The notes under the pieces were generated by a model. That model did no database searches and was not told where the DNA came from. It was given only the letters and a program-made list of their open reading frames with translations. This document shows, piece by piece, positions 1 through 6,636 of a DNA stretch of 7,457 nt. Position 1 is the stretch's first letter; every line of letters begins with the position of its first letter. The DNA comes from Prevotellaceae bacterium (GTDB taxonomy: Bacteria > Bacteroidota > Bacteroidia > Bacteroidales > UBA932): the NCBI GenBank assembly GCA_031290755.1, contig JAITMY010000024.1, forward strand, positions 1-7,457. The letters run 5' to 3'. Made by a program: the position numbers and the translations under genes.

Positions 1-32
1 TGTCTAAAATAAACGTTCCTTTATTTTAGACA
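1..32. repeat. Perfect 13-bp inverted repeat (stem-loop), possible terminator or operator
   Basis: Bases 1-13 (TGTCTAAAATAAA) are the exact reverse complement of bases 20-32, separated by the six-base loop CGTTCC. The stem is A/T-rich with two G/C pairs in its outer four positions. No T-tract follows on the + strand, so it is not a textbook intrinsic terminator, although the right arm is itself T-rich and would form a U-rich strand. It could end transcription of an upstream gene outside the window, act as a dyad operator, or be the end of a mobile element. The repeat begins at base 1, so it may extend further upstream. The symmetry is certain; the role is not. Confidence 0.6.
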
Positions 33-40
33 CGGTAAAG

Positions 41-71
41 GTAGAGACGTGGCGCACCGCGTCTGTACAGA
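41..71. repeat. REP-like imperfect palindrome with overlapping 10-bp palindrome
   Basis: Bases 41-52 (GTAGAGACGTGG) can pair with 57-68 (CCGCGTCTGTAC) around the tetraloop CGCA (53-56). This gives a 12-bp stem with one mismatch (G44/G65) and one G-T wobble (T50/G59). The right arm also overlaps a perfect 10-bp palindrome, TCTGTACAGA (62-71). The core resembles GTAGAGACG...CGTCTCTAC palindromes that I recall as dispersed intergenic repeats in some bacterial genomes; that resemblance is from memory and not checked. It sits in a non-coding leader, which fits a REP or MITE-type repeat. It could also be a transcript hairpin that affects the downstream mRNA. Confidence 0.5.
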
Positions 72-94
72 GACAGAACAGAATAAGACAAGGT

Positions 95-201
<107 letters not shown>

Positions 202-2556
202 ATGGCTTACAATTGGATTAAATTAGCGCTATGGGCAATGCTGCCTGCTATTGCTTGCAGTGCCTGTAAAGAGGAGGATGAGTATATGGACAACCCCGAT
301 GTGTCCGTTGGGATAGAGCTGCTCAACCCAAGGCGGGACAGCATTATCGACCTCAACACCTTTGTGCTGCTCATGCCGCAGCGTGCGATAACGGGGCAGA
401 ACGGCATATCGGTTGTCAAAATCCCGCTTACCGCAAGCGGGAAAGACACCATTCTTGCGCCGCGCAACTACACCATCCTCACCAACATGGGTGCATGGCA
501 CTTGGCCGCCGATGCGGGCTACGAAAGTAACATCCGCTTTTTCCCCACAAACGGCGTCAACAGCGGGCGCTTCGGGATTGACATCTTGGCCAACCCCTAC
601 TACGACACCCTCAACTACGCGCTCAACGTGGTCGACAGCAAGGGGGTTGTTCGCGCCTCCATCCGCATCAAGCAGCTCCCCAGCAGTCCTGCCATCAACC
701 TGAGCTACTCGTCCATTTCGCTACCCTACGAGGGCGGCAAGGTGAGGGTGGGCATTACCGGCAACGGCAAGTGGGTGGCCGAACCCAACAGAGATTGGAT
801 TCACATGGTGGAGGACGAAAGCAGCGATAGCACCCTGACGCTGCTCATGGACGAAAACGGAGGCAACGGCAACCGCTCCGGCACCGTGAAAATCACCCTC
901 ACCAATGCCGACGGCACCCAGCGCGTGGAGGAGAGCGCCACGGTCAACTTCCGCATCGACCAGTTTACCGTCGACAACGACTTCGACGATGCCCGCAAGC
1001 TGAGCATTGCCGAGCTGCTAACCATGCTGCCCGCCGAGCAAAACGGCGAGGGCACCATTGTCGAAAACTGCTACATCGAAGGCTACGTTACCAGCGACTA
1101 CTCCCGGCGGGCGCTCACCCGCGGGCAAATGGTTGTGGAGGACGAGAGCGGGAAGGGTATCGTGTTTGAGTTTATTGACGCGGAGAACAACACCTTTCCC
1201 CTCAACGAAAAGGTAACCATACACATGTACAACGCCAAGTTTGTGAGGGAAGTCCAGCCCTATCAGGTGCACCTAGAGGGTGGCTACCATCGCCCAACGG
1301 GGCTGATAAAGGTGTACCCGATGCCCACCTCGTTTGTTCGCCGGCACGAGCCTTCGGCGGGCATTACCCCAGCCGAGATTGACCGGATAGACAAGGCTAC
1401 GCTGTCGCAGTACGAAAACAGGCTGGTTACCATCAAGGGCGTGGAGTTTGCCTTGCCCCGCGGCACCTACTGCAACAACCTTGACGTGGACATTGAGTAC
1501 GCCGAGGCGCACCGCTACGGCGACCCCAAAGGCTTCTACCTCGACGGCAGCGCCCCCGGCACCAAGCAGGGCAACGTGTACTGGTCGGAAACGCCGCTCA
1601 ACTACGGCCACATCCTGCGCGACAGGTACGGAAACACGATGAAGCTCACCACCTCGAGCGGCTTCCTCGACCGCCACAAAATGTTGATGCCCTGGGGCAG
1701 CGGCGACATTACCGGCATTGTGATGAAGAAGGTGAAGGTTATCCCCGGCACCTACCCCTCGTTTCCGGGCATTAACCCTAACGAGGTTTACCTCGAGGCC
1801 GGCGAAACCTTCACCCTGCGCCTGCGCAACAACGACGACAACAAGGTGGCGCACGAGCGCGAGGCGGCCCTGTCGCGCGACATCATGCAGATTGGCCCCT
1901 GGACAACCGAAAACGCCATCCCGTCCATTACCGCCACCGTGGGCAGCGGGACGCTAAAGTTTTCGGGGCGCATCAACCAAAACGCGCAGCCCAACAGCTC
2001 GGCCGACGTTATCTACTTCGTAAGCGGCAACACCCGCATGGTGCCCTCCGACGTGGTGGACGACGGCAAAACAGCTGCCGGAACACCCGTAGTGCCCTTC
2101 ACCAGCGACGGCGGCTTTTGGGACGTGAACACCCAGTACTGGTGGGCAAAACCCTCGTCCATCATGCCCGAATTTGGCAGCGGCGAAGCCTGGATTCTCA
2201 CCACCAGCACCAGCGGCACCGAGGGCGGCGGCCCCCTCTTCATTTCGTTCCTCACCAGCAGCAGCAGCGGCGGCCCTGGGCCGTTCCGCGTGGAGTGGTC
2301 AGAAAACGAAAACGCTCCGGTGGAGGACTGGATACCCGTGGTGTACTACGGCTCGCCCGACGTTGATCTTTCGCTAACGGGCATGCAGTACAGCTTTCGC
2401 CTGCCCGATGCCATGAAGGGCAAAGCCACGGTGTACATCCGCCTGCGCGTAACCAAAGACCAGCGCACCACCTACTCGAACTACAACACCACTACCACCG
2501 GCACCAACCGCATTGGTATGATTCGCATAACGCAGCTCAAAGAAAACTTGGAATAA
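202..2556 (+). CDS. Surface lipoprotein with BACON-like and DUF5689 regions
   Basis: A 784-residue lipoprotein, probably a surface ligand-binding or accessory protein; no catalytic motif is seen. The start is supported by an in-frame TAA at 196-198 and by a signal peptide whose lipobox leads to C22, followed by K-E-E-D, a good match to the Bacteroidota surface export signal; C19 is an alternative. Residues about 30-160 form a BACON/Ig-like beta region. Residues about 164-255 look like a BACON domain, with the strand pattern GKW...DW and an N-x-x-R-x-G-T element. Residues about 265-535 match DUF5689 as I know it: an initial S-I-A-E-L-L, a G-Y-V-T-S-D segment, a V-E-D-E-S-G-K segment, then T-I-K-G-V-E-F and L-T-T-S followed by P-W-G-S-G-D-I-T-G-I-V (497-507). 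Residues about 565-784 are a further beta-rich domain with a Ser/Gly-rich loop (four AGC codons, S686-S689). First gene of the likely operon, 18 bases before the phosphoesterase. DUF5689 proteins often neighbour extracellular nucleases, so binding of a nucleic-acid or phosphorylated ligand is an inference only. Confidence 0.85.
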   Translation: MAYNWIKLALWAMLPAIACSACKEEDEYMDNPDVSVGIELLNPRRDSIIDLNTFVLLMPQRAITGQNGISVVKIPLTASGKDTILAPRNYTILTNMGAWHLAADAGYESNIRFFPTNGVNSGRFGIDILANPYYDTLNYALNVVDSKGVVRASIRIKQLPSSPAINLSYSSISLPYEGGKVRVGITGNGKWVAEPNRDWIHMVEDESSDSTLTLLMDENGGNGNRSGTVKITLTNADGTQRVEESATVNFRIDQFTVDNDFDDARKLSIAELLTMLPAEQNGEGTIVENCYIEGYVTSDYSRRALTRGQMVVEDESGKGIVFEFIDAENNTFPLNEKVTIHMYNAKFVREVQPYQVHLEGGYHRPTGLIKVYPMPTSFVRRHEPSAGITPAEIDRIDKATLSQYENRLVTIKGVEFALPRGTYCNNLDVDIEYAEAHRYGDPKGFYLDGSAPGTKQGNVYWSETPLNYGHILRDRYGNTMKLTTSSGFLDRHKMLMPWGSGDITGIVMKKVKVIPGTYPSFPGINPNEVYLEAGETFTLRLRNNDDNKVAHEREAALSRDIMQIGPWTTENAIPSITATVGSGTLKFSGRINQNAQPNSSADVIYFVSGNTRMVPSDVVDDGKTAAGTPVVPFTSDGGFWDVNTQYWWAKPSSIMPEFGSGEAWILTTSTSGTEGGGPLFISFLTSSSSGGPGPFRVEWSENENAPVEDWIPVVYYGSPDVDLSLTGMQYSFRLPDAMKGKATVYIRLRVTKDQRTTYSNYNTTTTGTNRIGMIRITQLKENLE

Positions 2557-2574
2557 CAAATAAAACTCAAAGCA

Positions 2575-4905
2575 ATGAACAGGCTACTCACATACCTTAT
2601 TTTGCCGCTCTGCATGGCAGGGCTAATGGCTTGCGGCTCGGAACCAATTCCGAATACGCCCGATACTCCCGACGAGGAGCTGATAAAGAACCTTCAGCTA
2701 CCCTCATCCTTGCGCGTCTACGTAGGAGAGGTGGTAGGCCTTGCGGGCAGCGGCTTTGCCGAGGGCGACATCTTAGTGTTCGCGGCCTCGGGCAAGGAGC
2801 TGACGGTGGCGCTAACGCTCACCGCCGAGGGCGCCTCGTTTGTCGTGCCGCAGGAGATGAAGTCGGCCATCTACACCCTGTCGCTTAGCCGCGGCGGGCA
2901 AACCTATAACCTTGGCGCCAACGACACGGCGATAAAGCTAAACATTACCGTGATAGACAAGCCCATTGTGGAGTACTTCGACATGGCCGACACCGTTTGG
3001 GTGAGGCTCGACGATACGGTTGCGATGAGTGGTCAAGGCTTTGCGGCAGGCGACACGCTGGTGGTGCAAAGCGCCACCGACTACCTTCTGCTGCCGCTGG
3101 TCAACATCACCGGCCAGGGCGCAGCCTTTGTGGTGCCCGAGCTGCTGCGCAGCAACCTCTACGAGCTGCTGCTGCGGCGGGGCGGCGTTGACCACGAAGT
3201 GAAGGTGAACGGCTACATCCAGAGTGTCTACATTGTCAACCTGTCCACCGTAGTTATGCCCGACCTTCCCGACCAGCAGGGCGCCACCGTGAAGGGCGTG
3301 GTGTACTGTAAAACCGTCGGATTGCTGGCCGGCGTGAGGGTGAGCGACGGCGTGAGCACCACCGTTACCGACGCGCAGGGGCGCTACTACCTGCCCTCGG
3401 GAAAGTACCACGGCTACGTCTTCCTTACGCTGCCTTCGGGCTACGAGCCGCTGTCGGAGACGGTAACCGATAGGGTTGCGCCGAAGTTCTGGGCAACGCT
3501 CACGGCAACGCCTGATGTATGCGAGCGGCACGACTTTGAGCTGGTCAAGGTGAACAACGACGAGCACACCCTGATGGTGATGGCCGACCTGCACGTGGGC
3601 AACCGCAACGACAACGGCGATATGGTGCAGTTTGGACAGTTCCACACCAACGTACATGGCTTTGTGGCGGCCAACGCCGGCAAAAAGATTTACACCATTG
3701 TGCTGGGCGATATGAGCTGGGATAACTACTGGTATAGCAAAAGCTTTGACATCGCATCCTACAAGCAGAATATGATTGCCAACGGCTACCCCACCCTGGC
3801 GTTCCACGTCCCCGGCAACCACGACAACGACCCCCGCTTAGCCACGCCGCCCGCCTGGGGCTCAACGAGCAACGACTACGTCTCCGAAATAAAGTACAAG
3901 AAAGCCCTTGGCCCCACCTACTACTCGCACAACATCGGCAAGGTGCACTACCTATTCCTGGACGATGTTATCTTTGTGAACAACAACGCCACCACCACCG
4001 TCAACGGCGACCGCACCTACAACTCCGGCTTCACCGCCATGCAGCTCGAATGGTTGCGCCAAGACTTGGCGGCTGTGGAGGACAAGAGCGCTCCGCTTTT
4101 CATATCGTTCCACATCCCCTCGAGCAGCCTCAGCTCAACATGGGTGGTAACCAAGGCAGGCTTCACCGCAGAGTTTTGGAACTGCCTCACCGGCTTCAGC
4201 AACGTGCACGTGCTAAGCGGACACACGCACGTTACGCGGAACATGGAAGACCCAGCATACCCCCACATCTACGAGCACAACATCGCTGCCGTATGCGAAA
4301 CTTGGTGGTGGACAGGCCATGAGTCCAACTACGCACGCAAGCTGTGCAAGGACGGCACACCCGCAGGCTACGAAGTGTTTACCGTGAGCAACACCAACCT
4401 CAGCTGGTACTACCAAGGTATTGACGACCACGCCACCAAGGAAAAGCAGTTCCGCGCCTACGATATGAACTACGTCAAGGCCTTTTTCAACTCGCCTGCC
4501 GTGAAGAGCGTTATGGCCAAAACCGAAAATATAGTACCGCCAATCTATATCCAAGACGAATACCTCAACATCGACAACAACGTGGTGTTCATTAACGTAT
4601 TCAACTACGACAAAAGCTGGACAATTGAGGTAAAGGAAAACGGCGTCCCGCTAACGGTGAACCGCATCTATGTGCGCGACCCCCTGCACATGTTCTGCTA
4701 CCCCTACACCTACTGCAAAAACCACAGCACCTCTACCCCGACAGCCGACTTTGTAACCTCCCTCTCGACGCACATCTTCTACGTGCAGGCAAGCAGCGTC
4801 AGCGCTACCCTTGAGATGAAAGTTACCGACCGCTTCGGCAATGTCTATACCGAAACCATGACCCGACCAAGGCTATTCGACGAGCTACACATGACAATGG
4901 AATAA
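2575..4905 (+). CDS. Lipoprotein calcineurin-like metallophosphoesterase (MetallophosN / Metallophos / MetallophosC)
   Basis: A 776-residue envelope phosphoesterase expected to hydrolyse phosphate mono- or diesters with a two-metal centre; the substrate is unknown. The signal peptide ends in a canonical lipobox, LMAC, with C20 lipidated; the following G-S-E-P and Pro/Asp-rich linker are a weaker surface-export signal than in the flanking lipoproteins. Residues about 42-133 and 137-228 are two copies of one beta module (IPT/TIG-like by appearance). Residues about 237-320 are the MetallophosN-type carboxypeptidase-regulatory fold (GVRVSDG, then TDAQGRYYL). The catalytic domain, about 333-560, has every expected motif: D338-L-H340, G378-D379, G414-N-H-D417, H513, and G549-H550-T-H552. 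The MetallophosC domain, about 563-776, has E-H-N (567-569), E-T-W-W-W-T-G (575-581) and D-G-T-P-A-G-Y (593-599). It starts 18 bases after the previous stop and the next gene follows after 33 bases, so it is probably co-transcribed. Family assignment is firm; substrate and exact membrane side are not. Confidence 0.93.
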   Translation: MNRLLTYLILPLCMAGLMACGSEPIPNTPDTPDEELIKNLQLPSSLRVYVGEVVGLAGSGFAEGDILVFAASGKELTVALTLTAEGASFVVPQEMKSAIYTLSLSRGGQTYNLGANDTAIKLNITVIDKPIVEYFDMADTVWVRLDDTVAMSGQGFAAGDTLVVQSATDYLLLPLVNITGQGAAFVVPELLRSNLYELLLRRGGVDHEVKVNGYIQSVYIVNLSTVVMPDLPDQQGATVKGVVYCKTVGLLAGVRVSDGVSTTVTDAQGRYYLPSGKYHGYVFLTLPSGYEPLSETVTDRVAPKFWATLTATPDVCERHDFELVKVNNDEHTLMVMADLHVGNRNDNGDMVQFGQFHTNVHGFVAANAGKKIYTIVLGDMSWDNYWYSKSFDIASYKQNMIANGYPTLAFHVPGNHDNDPRLATPPAWGSTSNDYVSEIKYKKALGPTYYSHNIGKVHYLFLDDVIFVNNNATTTVNGDRTYNSGFTAMQLEWLRQDLAAVEDKSAPLFISFHIPSSSLSSTWVVTKAGFTAEFWNCLTGFSNVHVLSGHTHVTRNMEDPAYPHIYEHNIAAVCETWWWTGHESNYARKLCKDGTPAGYEVFTVSNTNLSWYYQGIDDHATKEKQFRAYDMNYVKAFFNSPAVKSVMAKTENIVPPIYIQDEYLNIDNNVVFINVFNYDKSWTIEVKENGVPLTVNRIYVRDPLHMFCYPYTYCKNHSTSTPTADFVTSLSTHIFYVQASSVSATLEMKVTDRFGNVYTETMTRPRLFDELHMTME
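2698..3258 (+). other. Tandem-duplicated beta module within the phosphoesterase gene
   Basis: Protein residues about 42-133 and 137-228 repeat with an offset of 95-96 residues. GSGFAEGD (58-65) matches GQGFAAGD (153-160), and A-S-F-V-V-P...Y-T-L-S-L-S-R-G-G (87-108) matches A-A-F-V-V-P...Y-E-L-L-L-R-R-G-G (183-204). The two copies have clearly diverged, so this is an old duplication of a roughly 95-residue domain and not a recent sequence repeat. By strand pattern it resembles IPT/TIG or Ig-like adaptor modules that place a catalytic domain away from the membrane or bind ligand. Confidence 0.8.
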
Positions 4906-4938
4906 AAAACGATGTTTAACACATAAAGAACTCCAAAA

Positions 4939-6582
4939 ATGAAACACATTATGGTCAGGCTACTTGCCACCCTATCGGCTATCGCGCTGCTCTGCGCCTC
5001 CTGCGAGGAGGAAAGGCAGTTCGCGGTCGAGCCAGAGTTTATCAAGGTGAACACCGACGAGGTTTACATCAGCTACTACGGCTTGGGCTACGATGGCCAC
5101 GACGCCACCATTACGGTGAACGCCTCGGCCTACTACACCGTTACGCTCACGCAAGATGAGCTAGCCTCCGGACGCTGGCTCACGCTAAGCACCAAGGCAG
5201 GCGCGGCAGGCGAAACCATCATAACGCTCTACGCGCAGGCCAACTCAGCGCAGGGAGCCGAACCCCGTAACGCCCTGCTCGAGCTGGAAATGCTCGACGG
5301 GCAAACGGCTGCCGTGAACGTGCTACAGTACAGCGTGAGCACCGAAGTGTTCCAGCTGGCCGAAGATTTTGGCACAGCCGAAGCCTCGCTCACCGACCTG
5401 AGAGACTACAACGGCTGGACGCGCAACGGCATTGGCTCGTTCTACACCCGCTACCGAGGCGAGGCCTTGGTGGACAACGCCAACCCCTCGTCGGGTTACG
5501 AGGACGCCTCCGGCGATAACAACATTCTCTTTGCGGAAGAAAACGCGGAGTTCATCTTCGGAAAGGTGGAAACCAAAGGTGCCCAAACAGACTCGCGTAT
5601 CGAGTACTACCGCCTGCTCTTTGGCGTGTACGCTGAGGGGGGAGCGTGGAACGCCGACGAGCTGCTGCTGCTCGTTAGCAAGGACGGCGACGAGTACTTC
5701 CCCTGGCCCTACACCTGCGATGCCAACAACGGCTGGGCGCTGGCGCAAACCAACATGAAAATTACCGTGCCCGAAATATACTTCAAGCTGGTGTCGCTGG
5801 TGCCAAACAAGTACCGCGTTGACGACATCAAGCTTCGCCACGGCAAGGAAAACGACGGGGCAGAGGAGGTGTACTTCTTTGCGCCTGCCGAAGACGGCAC
5901 CTATCCGGGCTACCTGTACTGGGAAGAGGACTTTAACTGGGTAACATTCGAAAGCTTTCCCCAGCTGGTGGGAGGCAGCGGATACACCAACGAGCGGAAG
6001 TGGAGCGACGCCATCTCAGCTCAACAGGGAGACACCCTACGCGCTCACGGCTTTTCTGTCAGCTCGCCCACTACCGACGAGAAGAACCGCTGGAAGTATT
6101 CCGAAAACCCTTGCCACACCTTCTTCCGTCAAGGCTTCCTAAAGGTTGGCGAAACCAACAAGGGAGGGGTCGTGCTGTCGCCCGAAATTACCACCATCGG
6201 CGACAATCCGGTTAACGTGAAGGTTCACTTCGACGCCGCCGTGTATGCCTCCAGCTCGGGCGAGTACGACAACGATGGCCTCACCATAGAGGTAGAGGGC
6301 GACGGCTTCATCAACGGGCAAAGCGACAAGCAGGTGAGGCTTTCCATTGTGAACCGCATTGTAAGCTCCGCCCCACCCGCCTCCGAAAACCCCGACGAGC
6401 AGGACGTTTCGGGTTACATCGGGCCGGATAGGAACAAGTGGAACCACATGAGCGTAGTGGTGTCGGGCGCCACCAAGACTACCCGCATCCGCTTTCGCTC
6501 CACCACCGACGACGCTACGCTAAGCAAGAACAGCAAGTCGAGCAGGTTCTTCTTCGATAACTTCAGGGTAGAAAAACTATAA
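4939..6582 (+). CDS. Surface lipoprotein with BACON-like domain and two jelly-roll-like (choice-of-anchor type) modules
   Basis: A 547-residue lipoprotein, most likely a surface-exposed binding protein; no enzymatic motif is visible. The start has two lysine/arginine residues in the n-region (K2, R7), a hydrophobic core and the cysteine pair C19-A-S-C22. C22 followed by E-E-E-R is the probable lipidation site and fits the acidic surface-export signal. Residues about 36-132 have a BACON-like pattern, including R-W-L-T-L-S and a closing V-L-Q-Y-S. Two modules follow, each opening with E-D-F and closing with an aspartate-containing strand: about 140-299 (E142-D-F ... V-D-D-I-K-L) and about 328-547 (E330-D-F ... 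F-F-F-D-N-F-R-V). This is the pattern of choice-of-anchor J and related jelly-roll domains in secreted Bacteroidota proteins. It lies 33 bases after the phosphoesterase, with an A-rich pre-start sequence and no Shine-Dalgarno. A role in substrate capture beside the phosphoesterase is inferred from context. DUF-level assignment is uncertain. Confidence 0.82.
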   Translation: MKHIMVRLLATLSAIALLCASCEEERQFAVEPEFIKVNTDEVYISYYGLGYDGHDATITVNASAYYTVTLTQDELASGRWLTLSTKAGAAGETIITLYAQANSAQGAEPRNALLELEMLDGQTAAVNVLQYSVSTEVFQLAEDFGTAEASLTDLRDYNGWTRNGIGSFYTRYRGEALVDNANPSSGYEDASGDNNILFAEENAEFIFGKVETKGAQTDSRIEYYRLLFGVYAEGGAWNADELLLLVSKDGDEYFPWPYTCDANNGWALAQTNMKITVPEIYFKLVSLVPNKYRVDDIKLRHGKENDGAEEVYFFAPAEDGTYPGYLYWEEDFNWVTFESFPQLVGGSGYTNERKWSDAISAQQGDTLRAHGFSVSSPTTDEKNRWKYSENPCHTFFRQGFLKVGETNKGGVVLSPEITTIGDNPVNVKVHFDAAVYASSSGEYDNDGLTIEVEGDGFINGQSDKQVRLSIVNRIVSSAPPASENPDEQDVSGYIGPDRNKWNHMSVVVSGATKTTRIRFRSTTDDATLSKNSKSSRFFFDNFRVEKL

Positions 6583-6636
6583 AAACAATTGAGCATTAAC
6601 AAAACCAAGTAATAAACAAAAAAACAAAAAAAGACA
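6583..6636 (+). promoter_or_regulatory. A-rich intergenic leader before the fourth gene
   Basis: These 54 bases are strikingly A-rich, particularly 6611-6634, and lack a Shine-Dalgarno sequence, a hairpin, a T-tract or a TAnnTTTG element. In Bacteroidota, unstructured A-rich upstream sequence commonly serves translation initiation, so I read this as a leader within an operon and not as a terminator or promoter. It is the longest gap between genes in the window. Confidence 0.45.

Noticed and set aside
1273..1854. Open frame of 193 codons on the - strand
   Set aside because: It is antisense to the DUF5689 region of gene 1, with low-complexity Val/Ala/Gly/His composition, no motif and no leader. 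The + strand frame has signal peptide and domain support.
2257..2268. Four AGC codons as a slippage-prone repeat
   Set aside because: Only four trinucleotide units encoding a Ser run in a Ser/Gly-rich loop, so changes would stay in frame. Too short to argue for variation.
2938..3822. Long open frame of 294 codons on the - strand
   Set aside because: It lies fully antisense to the phosphoesterase gene, whose domains and motifs are clear. Its translation is rich in His, Val, Gly and Arg with no recognisable domain, as expected for a shadow frame in G+C-rich coding sequence.
4906..4938. Possible promoter or terminator between genes 2 and 3
   Set aside because: The 33 bases contain no hairpin, no T-tract and no TAnnTTTG-like element; they look like a plain A-rich spacer within an operon.
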